Counted from the first letter of the stretch, positions 1 through 6,101 are shown. The stretch: 11,483 nt of DNA from an uncultured Neisseria sp. (GCA_937919795.1 CALFOA010000263.1:1-11483), one strand, 5' to 3'. Numbers and translations: made by a program. Notes: generated from the letters alone by a model not told the origin.

Positions 1-40
1 GGCGAAGACACTCTTTCCCTACACGACGCTCTTCCGATCT
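1..40 (+). other. Illumina sequencing adapter (assembly artefact)
   Basis: Bases 8-40 match, as I recall it, the whole 33-base Illumina TruSeq read-1 adapter, ending in CGACGCTCTTCCGATCT. Bases 1-7 (GGCGAAG) equal the last seven bases of i5 index D505 (AGGCGAAG), which sits directly before this adapter in the P5 oligonucleotide. Genuine genomic sequence therefore starts at base 41, which is exactly where the downstream reverse-strand reading frame becomes recognisable. Nothing here should be annotated as biological. Confidence 0.97.
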
Positions 41-265
41 CGTCACCGGTTCGTTTTTCCAAAACATACCATGATGCACCAGCAGCATATCGGCGCCGAC
101 TGCGGCGGCGTATTCGATGGCGGCAAAACTTGCGCTCACCGCCGCTACTACTTTACGGATTTCCTCTTTACCCTCAACTTGCAAGCCATTGGGGGCGTAA
201 TCCTGAAATTGGGCGGTTTGCAGATTTTCATCACACCAAGCCAAAATGTCGCGACGCTGTGCCAT
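41..265 (-). CDS. Nif3/YbgI-family dinuclear metal-binding protein, N-terminal part only
   Basis: The first 75 residues of a Nif3-like (DUF34, YbgI-type) protein are present; family members are usually about 250 residues, so most of the protein is missing because the contig stops at base 41. Recognisable signatures are DYAPNGLQVEGK (residues 22-33) and ADMLLVHHGMFWK (58-70), which align closely with E. coli YbgI. His64 and His65 correspond to conserved metal ligands of the family, whose members form toroidal hexamers with a two-metal site. The biochemical role is not settled; links to GTP cyclohydrolase I-like chemistry and metal handling have been proposed. The ATG at 265 is preceded by AAAGGAAG, a usable ribosome binding site. 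It lies 84 bp downstream of argE on the same strand and could share its transcript. The truncation is technical, not a pseudogene. Confidence 0.9.
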
Positions 266-300
266 GGGCTTCCTTTCTTTTCCTAAACTTCTATCATTAC

Positions 301-319
301 CGGCCGCGCGGGGCGGCCG
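301..319. other. GC-rich hairpin between argE and the nif3-like gene
   Basis: CGGCCGC (301-307) and GCGGCCG (313-319) form a perfect 7-bp stem with a 5-base loop. It is followed by TTTATTTA on the plus strand only, and no plus-strand gene lies upstream. On the minus strand, the direction of argE and the nif3-like gene, there is no T tract, so it may be a leader or intercistronic structure rather than a terminator. Confidence 0.4.
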
Positions 320-334
320 TTTATTTACGCCCTT

Positions 335-340
335 ATTATA
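335..340 (-). promoter_or_regulatory. Possible -10 element for the nif3-like gene
   Basis: Read on the minus strand the sequence is GTTATAAT, an exact TATAAT hexamer 70 bp before the nif3-like start codon. No convincing -35 hexamer lies at the right distance upstream. A transcript from here would carry the 301-319 hairpin in its leader. Read-through from argE is the alternative. Confidence 0.3.
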
Positions 341-349
341 ACCCGCTAC

Positions 350-1504
350 TCAGGCGCTTTGGGCAGCAATCAGCTTGCTTAAAAAATCATCGCAACGCGC
401 CAACTGCGTCAATTCGACAAATTCATCAGCCTTGTGCGCCTGCGTAATGCTGCCCGGCCCGCAAATCACGGTGTGGATGCCGGCTTGCTGGAACTGGCCG
501 CCTTCGGTGGCATAAGCCACTTTCAGACGGGCATGTTCTTCCACCAATTGGGTGACCAAATCATGCAAGAGCGCAGCTTCGGCTTCCGGCATGGCAGGTA
601 CGTTTTCGCCGTGCACCATATCGATGCGGCAATTCGGATCGACAGCCTGCATCTGCGGCTCCAACACCTGTTTGATGTGCTGCTCAATCGGGCACACGAT
701 GTCGTCGGTATTCATGTGCGGCAGGTTGCGGTAATCGAATTCAAATTCGCACAACTGCGGCACAATATTGCTGGCGGTGCCGCCGCCTATTGTGTTCACG
801 CTTAAAGTGGAAAACGGTACGTCGTAAGCGGGGTCGGTTTGCTGGCTTTGCAGGCGGTGCGCCAGTTCGTTGATGAACACTATCAGTTTAGCCGCGTATT
901 CAATGGCGTTCACGCCTTGCGGGGTGAGCGAAGAATGGGCGGCTTTGCCGTGCACTTTGCAGCGGAAAGTATGAATGCCTTTGTGCGCCACCACCATTTT
1001 CATCGAGGTCGGTTCACCGACGATGCAATGTTCGGGCGTAAGACCGCGCTTCTGCAATTCGGCAATCATCACCGGCGCGCCGAGGCAGCCGATTTCTTCG
1101 TCGTAAGACAAGGCGATGTGCAGTGGCCGTTGCAGGCGCGCGGCTTTCATTTGCGGCACAGCAGCCAATACCGAGGCAATAAAGCCTTTCATATCAGTCG
1201 AACCGCGCCCGTATAGCTTGCCGTCACGAGCATCAGCGGTAAAAGGATCACTCTGCCAGCTTTGGCCGTCTACCGGCACCACATCGGTGTGGCCGGACAA
1301 AATCAACCCGCCCTCACAGCTGCCGCTGGCCGCCGGAATGGTGACAAACAGATTGGCTTTGCTGCGCTCATCGTTGTAAGCCAGCCAAGGTTGCAAACCT
1401 TGATCTTGCAGCCATTGCGCGACATCGTTAATCAGCGCCAAATTGGAATAGCGGCTGGTGGTATCAAACGCAATCAGGCGCGACAACCATTCGAGTGTAT
1501 TCAT
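350..1504 (-). CDS. argE: Acetylornithine deacetylase (M20 metallopeptidase family)
   Basis: The 384-residue protein is close to the 383 residues of E. coli ArgE. It hydrolyses N2-acetylornithine to ornithine and acetate in cytoplasmic arginine biosynthesis. The M20 active-site motifs are present: SGHTD (His72, Asp74), GRGSTDMKGF (Asp104, bridging metal ligand), SYDEE (catalytic Glu136, Glu137), VGEPTS (Glu164) and the late GPGSITQAHKADEF segment (His357). His190 lies in the dimerisation domain HGKAAHSS motif. I start it at the ATG at 1504 (MNTLEWLSRL) because AAAGG sits 9 bases upstream and family alignments begin there; the open frame continues 20 codons further, but that stretch is hydrophobic, unlike the family, and overlaps the divergent gene. 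It is transcribed away from the carbonic-anhydrase-like gene. DapE is the main alternative, but the ITQAHKADEF ending favours ArgE. Confidence 0.9.
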   Translation of the reverse strand: MNTLEWLSRLIAFDTTSRYSNLALINDVAQWLQDQGLQPWLAYNDERSKANLFVTIPAASGSCEGGLILSGHTDVVPVDGQSWQSDPFTADARDGKLYGRGSTDMKGFIASVLAAVPQMKAARLQRPLHIALSYDEEIGCLGAPVMIAELQKRGLTPEHCIVGEPTSMKMVVAHKGIHTFRCKVHGKAAHSSLTPQGVNAIEYAAKLIVFINELAHRLQSQQTDPAYDVPFSTLSVNTIGGGTASNIVPQLCEFEFDYRNLPHMNTDDIVCPIEQHIKQVLEPQMQAVDPNCRIDMVHGENVPAMPEAEAALLHDLVTQLVEEHARLKVAYATEGGQFQQAGIHTVICGPGSITQAHKADEFVELTQLARCDDFLSKLIAAQSA

Positions 1505-1527
1505 GGCGGTAAACCTTTGATAGACTA

Positions 1528-1542
1528 TGAAAATGATTATAA
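1528..1542. promoter_or_regulatory. Fur-box-like palindrome between divergent genes
   Basis: TGAAAATGATTATAA matches 12 of 14 defined positions of the 7-1-7 Fur-box model TGATAAT-N-ATTATCA. It overlaps the plus-strand -10 (1538-1543) and the minus-strand -10 (1536-1541), so a bound repressor could close both promoters. The assignment to Fur is inference from the motif alone; the region is AT-rich and promoter hexamers resemble Fur half-sites. Confidence 0.4.
1536..1541 (-). promoter_or_regulatory. -10 element of argE
   Basis: On the minus strand the sequence reads GGTTATAATC, an exact TATAAT 32 bp before the argE ATG. No good -35 hexamer is visible; its position would fall in the first codons of the divergent gene. 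The predicted leader is about 25 bases. Confidence 0.5.
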
Positions 1543-1562
1543 CCTGAAAAGAGAGGAACACC

Positions 1563-2099
1563 ATGCCTGTCCGCCCTTATCTGGAACACTTTCCCGAGAT
1601 TGGTTCCGATTGTTATATTGATGACACCGCGGTGATTATCGGCGACGTACACATCGGCGCCCAATCGTCGGTTTGGCCGGGCGCGGTGTTGCGCGGCGAT
1701 GTGAACGACATCCGCATCGGCTGCGGCACCAATATTCAGGATTTGAGTATGCTGCACGTTTCACAGCCGAGCGAAGCCAAGCCGGAAGGCTCCCCGTTGA
1801 TTATCGGTAATTATGTAACGGTCGGCCACCATGTGACCCTGCACGGCTGCACCATCGGCGATTATGTTTTGGTGGGCATGGGTTCGATTGTGTTGGACGA
1901 CGCAGTCATCGGTGAAGAAGTGATCATTGGTGCCGGCAGCTTGGTTCCGCCACGCAAAGCCTTGGCCAGCGGTTATCTTTATATGGGTTCACCGGTGAAA
2001 GCGGTGCGCGAACTTACCGAAGACGAGCGCCAGCATCTGCGCCGTTCAGCTGCACATTATATAGAAGTGGCGGATCAGTATCGTCGCCAAGGTGATTGA
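1563..2099 (+). CDS. Gamma-carbonic-anhydrase family protein (YrdA-type left-handed beta-helix)
   Basis: The 178-residue protein closely resembles E. coli YrdA, with shared segments IRIGCGTNIQD (50-60), VGHHVTLHGCTIGDYVLVGMGS (87-108) and GSLVPP...SGYLYMGSPVK (125-146). Hexapeptide repeats from about residue 22 to 130 predict a left-handed parallel beta-helix that trimerises. His65, His89 and His94 match the three metal-binding histidines of the gamma class, including the characteristic H-x4-H spacing, so a zinc or iron site is likely. Whether YrdA-type proteins hydrate CO2 in vivo is not well established, so the enzyme call is a family call. ATG 1563 is preceded by AGAGGA, 5 bases away. A DUS-pair hairpin follows the stop by 24 bases. 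It is divergent from argE and shares its regulatory gap. Confidence 0.9.
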   Translation: MPVRPYLEHFPEIGSDCYIDDTAVIIGDVHIGAQSSVWPGAVLRGDVNDIRIGCGTNIQDLSMLHVSQPSEAKPEGSPLIIGNYVTVGHHVTLHGCTIGDYVLVGMGSIVLDDAVIGEEVIIGAGSLVPPRKALASGYLYMGSPVKAVRELTEDERQHLRRSAAHYIEVADQYRRQGD

Positions 2100-2123
2100 G
2101 TTTATTACTATTAAATATAGAGT

Positions 2124-2169
2124 AATGCCTGTCTGAAAACCGATACCATAAGTTTTTCAGACAGGCATT
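2124..2169. terminator. Inverted DUS pair forming a terminator hairpin
   Basis: Two exact copies of TGCCTGTCTGAA face each other (plus strand 2126-2137, minus strand 2156-2167). With flanking A and T bases they form a perfect 16-bp stem (2124-2139 with 2154-2169) and a 14-base loop, followed by TTTG. It sits 24 bases after the stop codon at 2099. Inverted uptake-sequence pairs commonly serve as terminators in Neisseria. Confidence 0.8.
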
Positions 2170-2180
2170 TTGTTGTTTAA

Positions 2181-2196
2181 AGGCTTTTATAAGCCT
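2181..2196. other. Small hairpin AGGCTT-TTAT-AAGCCT
   Basis: A perfect 6-bp inverted repeat with a 4-base loop lies 11 bases after the DUS hairpin. It lacks a following T tract, so it may be a weak back-up terminator or chance. The rest of 2197-2290 is AT-rich with no reading frame or RNA gene that I recognise. Confidence 0.25.
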
Positions 2197-2291
2197 GCTT
2201 GAAACCATATCAGCTTAAGCCATAGCAAAACTTTACTTCACACTTTTCTACGGCCATTGCTGTTTTTTAGCAAAATTACACCCTAAAAACA

Positions 2292-2312
2292 GTGATAAAT
2301 ATCACGATATTT
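2292..2312. promoter_or_regulatory. Two overlapping palindromes upstream of pyk (CRP/FNR-type operator candidate)
   Basis: GTGATAAATATCAC (2292-2305) is a perfect 6-2-6 inverted repeat containing the GTGA-N6-TCAC core of CRP-family sites. It overlaps AAATATCACGATATTT (2297-2312), a perfect 7-2-7 inverted repeat. The shared TATCAC cannot pair both ways at once, which resembles operators with two competing or cooperative dimers. The regulator is unknown; the site lies about 230 bp before the pyk start. Confidence 0.35.
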
Positions 2313-2365
2313 CAAAAGCTTTCCTGCAAGCCTAATTAACTAGCCCTCCGACCCCAACATCAATA

Positions 2366-2379
2366 TTGTTACACATCAA
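2366..2379. promoter_or_regulatory. FNR-box-like site upstream of pyk
   Basis: TTGTT-ACAC-ATCAA matches nine of ten defined bases of the FNR consensus TTGAT-N4-ATCAA. Its centre (2372.5) would lie near -37 to -42 for a start point around 2409-2414, the spacing typical of FNR-activated promoters. The FNR assignment is inferred from sequence only. Confidence 0.35.
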
Positions 2380-2396
2380 ATTAAAAGAAACTTTAC

Positions 2397-2425
2397 TACA
2401 ATAAAACAGTATAAAAGAGTAAAAT
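2397..2425 (+). promoter_or_regulatory. Probable pyk promoter region
   Basis: Several -10-like hexamers cluster here: TACAAT (2397-2402), TATAAA (2410-2415) and TAAAAT (2420-2425). None has a good -35 at 16-18 bp, which would fit an activator-dependent promoter using the FNR-like site just upstream. The leader to the pyk ATG would be about 105-120 bases. It contains only a weak CAGCCT/AGGCTG hairpin (2477-2496), and I see no riboswitch. Confidence 0.3.
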
Positions 2426-2529
2426 AGCGCACAACTTCAAAAAATAAATGTAGTTTTGCAACTCAGTTATCCCTAACAGCCTCTTTCAACAGGCTGCCCT
2501 TATTTCAGATTATCTCGCAAGGAACCGCC

Positions 2530-3987
2530 ATGACCACTCAACGCGATACCACCCGCATCCGCCATAACACTAAAATCGTCGCCACCCTTGGCCCCGCCAG
2601 CAATGATGTTGAGTTGCTGCGCGACATGATTAATGTAGGTGGCCTGAATGTCGTCCGTTTCAACTTCAGCCACGGCACCGCCGAATTCCACCAAGAAAAC
2701 GCCAAAATCGTGCGCGAAGCCGCCCGCTTGGCCAATCGCGAAGTAGCCATTATGGCCGACTTGCAAGGCCCGAAAATCCGCGTAAGCAAATTAACCGGCG
2801 GCAGCGTGGTGATTGTAGTGGGCGAAAAAGTGTTGTTTGACGCCGCATTAGAAGGCGAAGGCAACCGCGAGCGTATCGGCCTCGATTACCGCGAACTGCC
2901 GAACGACGTGAAACCCGGCGATGTTTTACTGCTGGACGACGGCCTGCTCACCGTAACGGTAGAAAAAGTGGTCGGCAGCGAAATCCACACTGTGGCCAAC
3001 AACAGCCATCTGCTGAAAAGCAATAAAGGCATCAACAAACAAGGCGGCGGCCTCTCTGCTGGCGCGTTTACCGAAAAAGACTTCCGCGATTTGAAAACCG
3101 CAGTGGGCATCGGTTGCGACTATCTGGCCATCAGTTTTGTCAAAAATGCTGAAGACATGAAAACCGCCCGTCGTTTGGTCGACGAAGCTTGCCAAGAGGG
3201 AGTAAAACCCGGCTTGGTGGCCAAAATTGAGCGCATCGAAGCGATTGAAAATCTGGACGAAATCATTGAAGCTTCCGACGGCATCATGGTGGCGCGTGGC
3301 GATCTGGCAGTAGAAGTCGGCAATGCCGCCGTACCCGCTCTGCAAAAACGCATGATCAAACGCGCCCGCGAGATGCGTCGTTTCAGCATCACCGCCACTC
3401 AAATGATGGAATCGATGATTACCAACCCGGTACCGACCCGCGCCGAAGTGAGCGACGTGGCCAACGCCGTATTGGACGGTACCGATGCGGTGATGTGTTC
3501 CGCCGAAACCGCAGTCGGCGCCTATCCGTTTGAAACCGTGCGCTACATGGCACAGGTGTGTGCCGCCGCCGAAAAAGAACAAGATTCCTTAATCGGCGTA
3601 CCGCCCAGCATGGAGCCGACACCGCGCGTAGATTACGCAATTGCCAGCGGCGCGGTTTACGTTGCCCGCCAAGTGGGTGCCAAAGCGATTGTAGCGCTGA
3701 CCGAAAGCGGCACCACCGCCTTCCAAATCAGCCGCTCCAGCATCCAGCTGCCGATTTACGCGCTCACCCCGAGCGTAGCCGCGCAACGCCGCATGGCGAT
3801 GTACCGCGGCGTGCGCCCGCTGCGCTTAGAAACCAGCAAAAACCACGACACCGCACTGGACGAAGTGGAAGACTTGCTGAAAGAGCGCAAAGTACTGGCT
3901 TCCGGCGATTTGTATCTGATTACCAGCGGCCAACGTATGCGCGAAATGGGTGCTACCAATACCATTCAGGTAATGAAAATCAAATAA
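2530..3987 (+). CDS. pyk: Pyruvate kinase
   Basis: The 485-residue protein matches E. coli PykA (480) in length and motifs. It converts phosphoenolpyruvate and ADP to pyruvate and ATP, the last step of glycolysis, in the cytoplasm, normally as a homotetramer. Visible active-site residues are Arg43, Asn45 and Ser47 in VVRFNFSHG, Asp77 in DLQGPKIR, Lys232 and Glu234 in AKIERIEAIENLDEI, Asp258 in MVARGDLAVE and Thr290 in TATQMMESM. The TRAEVSDVANAVLDGTDAVM signature follows at 303-322. The cap (B) domain spans roughly 82-180 and the regulatory C-terminal domain roughly 355-485. ATG 2530 is preceded by AAGGA at 2519-2523. The sequence is closer to the PykA (type II) than the PykF branch, judged from the GGGLSAGAFTEKD region. 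It is a single-gene unit with its own promoter region and terminator. Confidence 0.97.
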   Translation: MTTQRDTTRIRHNTKIVATLGPASNDVELLRDMINVGGLNVVRFNFSHGTAEFHQENAKIVREAARLANREVAIMADLQGPKIRVSKLTGGSVVIVVGEKVLFDAALEGEGNRERIGLDYRELPNDVKPGDVLLLDDGLLTVTVEKVVGSEIHTVANNSHLLKSNKGINKQGGGLSAGAFTEKDFRDLKTAVGIGCDYLAISFVKNAEDMKTARRLVDEACQEGVKPGLVAKIERIEAIENLDEIIEASDGIMVARGDLAVEVGNAAVPALQKRMIKRAREMRRFSITATQMMESMITNPVPTRAEVSDVANAVLDGTDAVMCSAETAVGAYPFETVRYMAQVCAAAEKEQDSLIGVPPSMEPTPRVDYAIASGAVYVARQVGAKAIVALTESGTTAFQISRSSIQLPIYALTPSVAAQRRMAMYRGVRPLRLETSKNHDTALDEVEDLLKERKVLASGDLYLITSGQRMREMGATNTIQVMKIK

Positions 3988-4007
3988 ATACGTTTTCAAA
4001 CGACCAT

Positions 4008-4040
4008 AAAAAGCAGACTGTTTACAGTCTGCTTTTTTTT
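4008..4040 (+). terminator. Rho-independent terminator of pyk
   Basis: AAAAAGCAGACTG (4008-4020) pairs perfectly with CAGTCTGCTTTTT (4025-4037) around a TTTA loop. The run of eight T residues (4033-4040) completes a textbook terminator 20 bases after the pyk stop. The A-rich left arm lets it act on the opposing strand too. Confidence 0.9.
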
Positions 4041-4050
4041 CATTTCTGAA

Positions 4051-4084
4051 AATGCCTGTTTGAAAAAGTTTTCAGACAGGCATT
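4051..4084. terminator. Imperfect inverted DUS pair between convergent genes
   Basis: An exact uptake sequence on the minus strand (4071-4082) faces a one-base variant, TGCCTGTTTGAA, on the plus strand (4053-4064). The arms pair over about 15 bp with a 4-base loop. In the plus-strand transcript the variant base forms a G-U pair; in the minus-strand transcript it is a C-A mismatch. It lies 15 bases beyond the stop of the minus-strand MetF-like gene, for which it is the nearest terminator. Confidence 0.65.
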
Positions 4085-4099
4085 ACGCTACCCCATCTC

Positions 4100-4945
4100 T
4101 TATTTTGCTGCTGCCACTCTAAACCACTCCAGCGTTTGCGGTAAAGTAGTCATCGGAAACAGATGCAGGTGCACCGCGCCCAGGCTGTTATCTTTATCCA
4201 ACGCTTCGAGCAATACTTGGACAAAACGGTCGGGATTAACCTTGAGTGCTTGCTGTTTTTCCGTCCAACCGTGAAGTGCCAAAGTTTCAGCCGAAGCTTC
4301 GACCCGACACAAACGGCAGAAACGCAGCATATCCTCAACATCGGTCGGGCTAGGCACACCGACACGGATCGGCACCTCAATACCCAACACACGCAGCGAA
4401 CGGATCCACGCCACCACCGCCGTCGGATCCAAACAAATTTGGGTGGTAATATCGGTAGTAGGAAAGCCCCGCGCCTCCAGCGCCCGCATCTTATCCAGCA
4501 AATGCCCCGTCAAACGGTCAGACGGAATGATCGGATGCCCTTCGGGGTAACCTGGCAAACCGATGCCATCCAATGGTAGTCCGTCCAGATGACCTGCCTC
4601 GATTAAGGCCTGCGCCCCTTCAAACGGCCCGACAGGCTGCACAGGATCGCCGCTCACCAGAAACAGCCGCCGCAAACCGCGTTGCACCACGATTTCATTC
4701 AAAAAAGTATCCAGCTCGCTACCCGACTTCATCCGGCGTGCGGATACAATCGGCCTAGGATTCAGCCCTGCTGCCCGCAATTGGTCAATGGCCTGTAATC
4801 TGTCTTCCATGGCATCTGCGCCGATGTAGGCAATATTCACCATGGCATCCGACGGAATTTCCTGTGCGACCGCCACAAAGCGCGACACCCCTTTTGAAGT
4901 GGTCTCCAGCGTAATTGCTTCAAAAAATGAATTTTCGTGTACCAT
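4100..4945 (-). CDS. MetF-like protein (methylenetetrahydrofolate reductase superfamily, divergent)
   Basis: This 281-residue protein has an MTHFR-type TIM-barrel signature but is divergent. Motifs are Glu14 in AITLETTSKG (the place of the catalytic Glu in FEFFPP of MetF), SARRMKSGSELDTFL (68-82), FLVSGDP (95-101), LPGYPEGHP (130-138), the counterpart of YPEVHP in E. coli MetF, and TTQICLDP (167-174), the counterpart of TQFFFD. The usual FFPP and TYGAGG segments are not recognisable. A classical MetF would reduce methylene-THF to methyl-THF with FAD for methionine synthesis. Short divergent paralogues elsewhere are associated with demethylation and one-carbon catabolism, so substrate and direction are uncertain. 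The ATG at 4945 has GGAGA 4 bases upstream. It is divergent from the hydrolase gene and convergent with pyk. Confidence 0.75.
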   Translation of the reverse strand: MVHENSFFEAITLETTSKGVSRFVAVAQEIPSDAMVNIAYIGADAMEDRLQAIDQLRAAGLNPRPIVSARRMKSGSELDTFLNEIVVQRGLRRLFLVSGDPVQPVGPFEGAQALIEAGHLDGLPLDGIGLPGYPEGHPIIPSDRLTGHLLDKMRALEARGFPTTDITTQICLDPTAVVAWIRSLRVLGIEVPIRVGVPSPTDVEDMLRFCRLCRVEASAETLALHGWTEKQQALKVNPDRFVQVLLEALDKDNSLGAVHLHLFPMTTLPQTLEWFRVAAAK

Positions 4946-5065
4946 ATTTCTCCATCACCTTAAAAAGTTGATTGCACTGATTGAAAGTTTATTAGATATT
5001 ACCTTCCCTGCAAAGCAGGCCGCACCCTCTGTAAAACTCCACCTTCCCACACCAACTGATAAACC
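4946..5065. promoter_or_regulatory. Divergent intergenic region, promoters not resolved
   Basis: This 120-bp gap separates two divergent genes and must hold both promoters. On the plus strand TTGCAC (4972-4977) and GATATT (4995-5000) are 17 bp apart but match consensus poorly. A small perfect hairpin, CCTGC-AAA-GCAGG, lies at 5007-5019. I see no clear operator. Confidence 0.3.
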
Positions 5066-6028
5066 ATGTCCGCCCCCGATTCCGCCGCTTTTCTGAACCA
5101 ACTGCCGCCCTTCCACAGCCCGCGCTGGCTGGCCGGCGGCAACCTGCAAACCCTATATGCCAAACTGTTACAAAGCCCGCCGCCCGCTTACCGGCGCGAA
5201 TTGCTGCCCGACAGCACGGGCCGCGAGCAAGTGGCGTATGATTTTATCGATGCCGCAAACCCTGATGCGCCATTAGTAGTGCTGTTTCACGGCCTAGAAG
5301 GCGGCAGCGGCAGCCATTATGCGGTGGCGCTGATGCAGGAAGTAACGGCACGCGGTTGGCACGGTGTGGTCGCCCATTTCCGCAGTTGCGGCGGCGTGCC
5401 GTCAAAAGCGATGTACCACAGCGGCGATACGCCGGAAGTGGCACACATGCTGAAGCTGCTGGCCGCGCGTTACCGGCAGATTTATGCGGTGGGCGTTTCA
5501 CTCGGCGGCAATGTGTTGGCCAAATATCTGGGCGAACAGGGGCACTTGCAGCAAAATACTCTGGTGCGCGCCGCTGCGACGGTTTCCGCCCCGCTCGATC
5601 TGCCCGCCGCCGGCCACACGCTGGAACACGGCCTGCCGCGCCTGCTCTATACCCGCTATTTCCTCAGCACGCTGATGCCCAAAGTGACCGCCCAATCCGG
5701 CCTGCGCATCCGCTCGCTGGCCGACTTCGACAACGCCTACACCGCGCCGCTACACGGTTTTGCCAATAAAGACGATTATTACCGCCGCGCCGCCGCCAAG
5801 CCTTTTCTGCCCGATATTGCCACCCCCACCCTGCTGCTAAACGCCCAAAACGACCCCTTTCTGCCCGGCCGTTTTCTGCCGACTGCCAACGAAGTTTCCG
5901 ATTCGGTTTATCTGCTGCAACCGAAAAACGGCGGCCATGTCGGCTTTGTTTCCGGCAGCGGGCGCGGCCATCTACGCTGGATGCCGCAAGCGGTACTATC
6001 GTTTTTTGAGTGGCAAAACAGCCGCTAA
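5066..6028 (+). CDS. Alpha/beta-hydrolase of the YheT family
   Basis: The 320-residue protein has the full alpha/beta-hydrolase layout of the YheT/EMB8-type group. The N-terminal PRWLAGGNLQTLYAKLL (19-35) is typical of YheT, where the segment reads like WLxxxHLQT. The oxyanion-hole motif HGLEGG spans 75-80, the nucleophile elbow GVSLGG places Ser145, and NDPFLPG and GGHVGF supply Asp263 and His291 of the triad. A putative esterase or lipase acting on an unknown substrate is therefore likely; E. coli YheT itself is poorly characterised. No signal peptide is visible, so it is probably cytoplasmic or loosely membrane-associated. The ATG at 5066 lacks a good Shine-Dalgarno sequence (ACTGATAAACC precedes it), but MSAPDSAAFL aligns sensibly with the family. 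A short terminator follows. Confidence 0.88.
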   Translation: MSAPDSAAFLNQLPPFHSPRWLAGGNLQTLYAKLLQSPPPAYRRELLPDSTGREQVAYDFIDAANPDAPLVVLFHGLEGGSGSHYAVALMQEVTARGWHGVVAHFRSCGGVPSKAMYHSGDTPEVAHMLKLLAARYRQIYAVGVSLGGNVLAKYLGEQGHLQQNTLVRAAATVSAPLDLPAAGHTLEHGLPRLLYTRYFLSTLMPKVTAQSGLRIRSLADFDNAYTAPLHGFANKDDYYRRAAAKPFLPDIATPTLLLNAQNDPFLPGRFLPTANEVSDSVYLLQPKNGGHVGFVSGSGRGHLRWMPQAVLSFFEWQNSR

Positions 6029-6031
6029 AAC

Positions 6032-6050
6032 CGGCATAATCGTGCCGTTT
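6032..6050 (+). terminator. Short terminator after the hydrolase gene
   Basis: CGGCA (6032-6036) and TGCCG (6043-6047) form a 5-bp stem with a 6-base loop, followed by TTTT. It begins 3 bases after the stop codon at 6028. The stem is short, so termination may be partial. Confidence 0.5.
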
Positions 6051-6101
6051 TCAAACACAACCGGCCGTTTTTCCGTTAAGATTGCAGGCGTTTACCGCTA
6101 G

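Larger units (their letters stand above)
1517..1543 (+). promoter_or_regulatory. Candidate promoter of the gamma-carbonic-anhydrase-like gene
   Basis: TTGATA (1517-1522) and TATAAC (1538-1543) are separated by 15 bases, slightly short but with five of six consensus bases in each hexamer. The expected start point near 1550 leaves a leader of about 13 bases containing the ribosome binding site AGAGGA (1552-1557). Confidence 0.4.

Noticed and set aside
71..447. Plus-strand reading frames over the first 450 bases
   Set aside because: They are the complement of the nif3-like and argE coding sequences; the minus-strand products match known families and these do not.
1528..1545. ARG box for ArgR in front of argE
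   Set aside because: The left half (TATGAA) fits, but the right half does not match ATTCA; the Fur-type match is clearly better.
2014..2208. Minus-strand frame of 64 codons across the DUS hairpin
   Set aside because: It overlaps the end of a well-supported gene and a terminator, and its product looks like translated repeat sequence.
2426..2529. Riboswitch or attenuator in the pyk leader
   Set aside because: Only one weak 6-bp hairpin is visible and no known riboswitch core or leader peptide could be recognised.
2926..3582. 218-codon minus-strand frame inside pyk
   Set aside because: The pyk product has every catalytic motif; the antisense frame is a His/Gly/Phe-rich shadow produced by codon bias.
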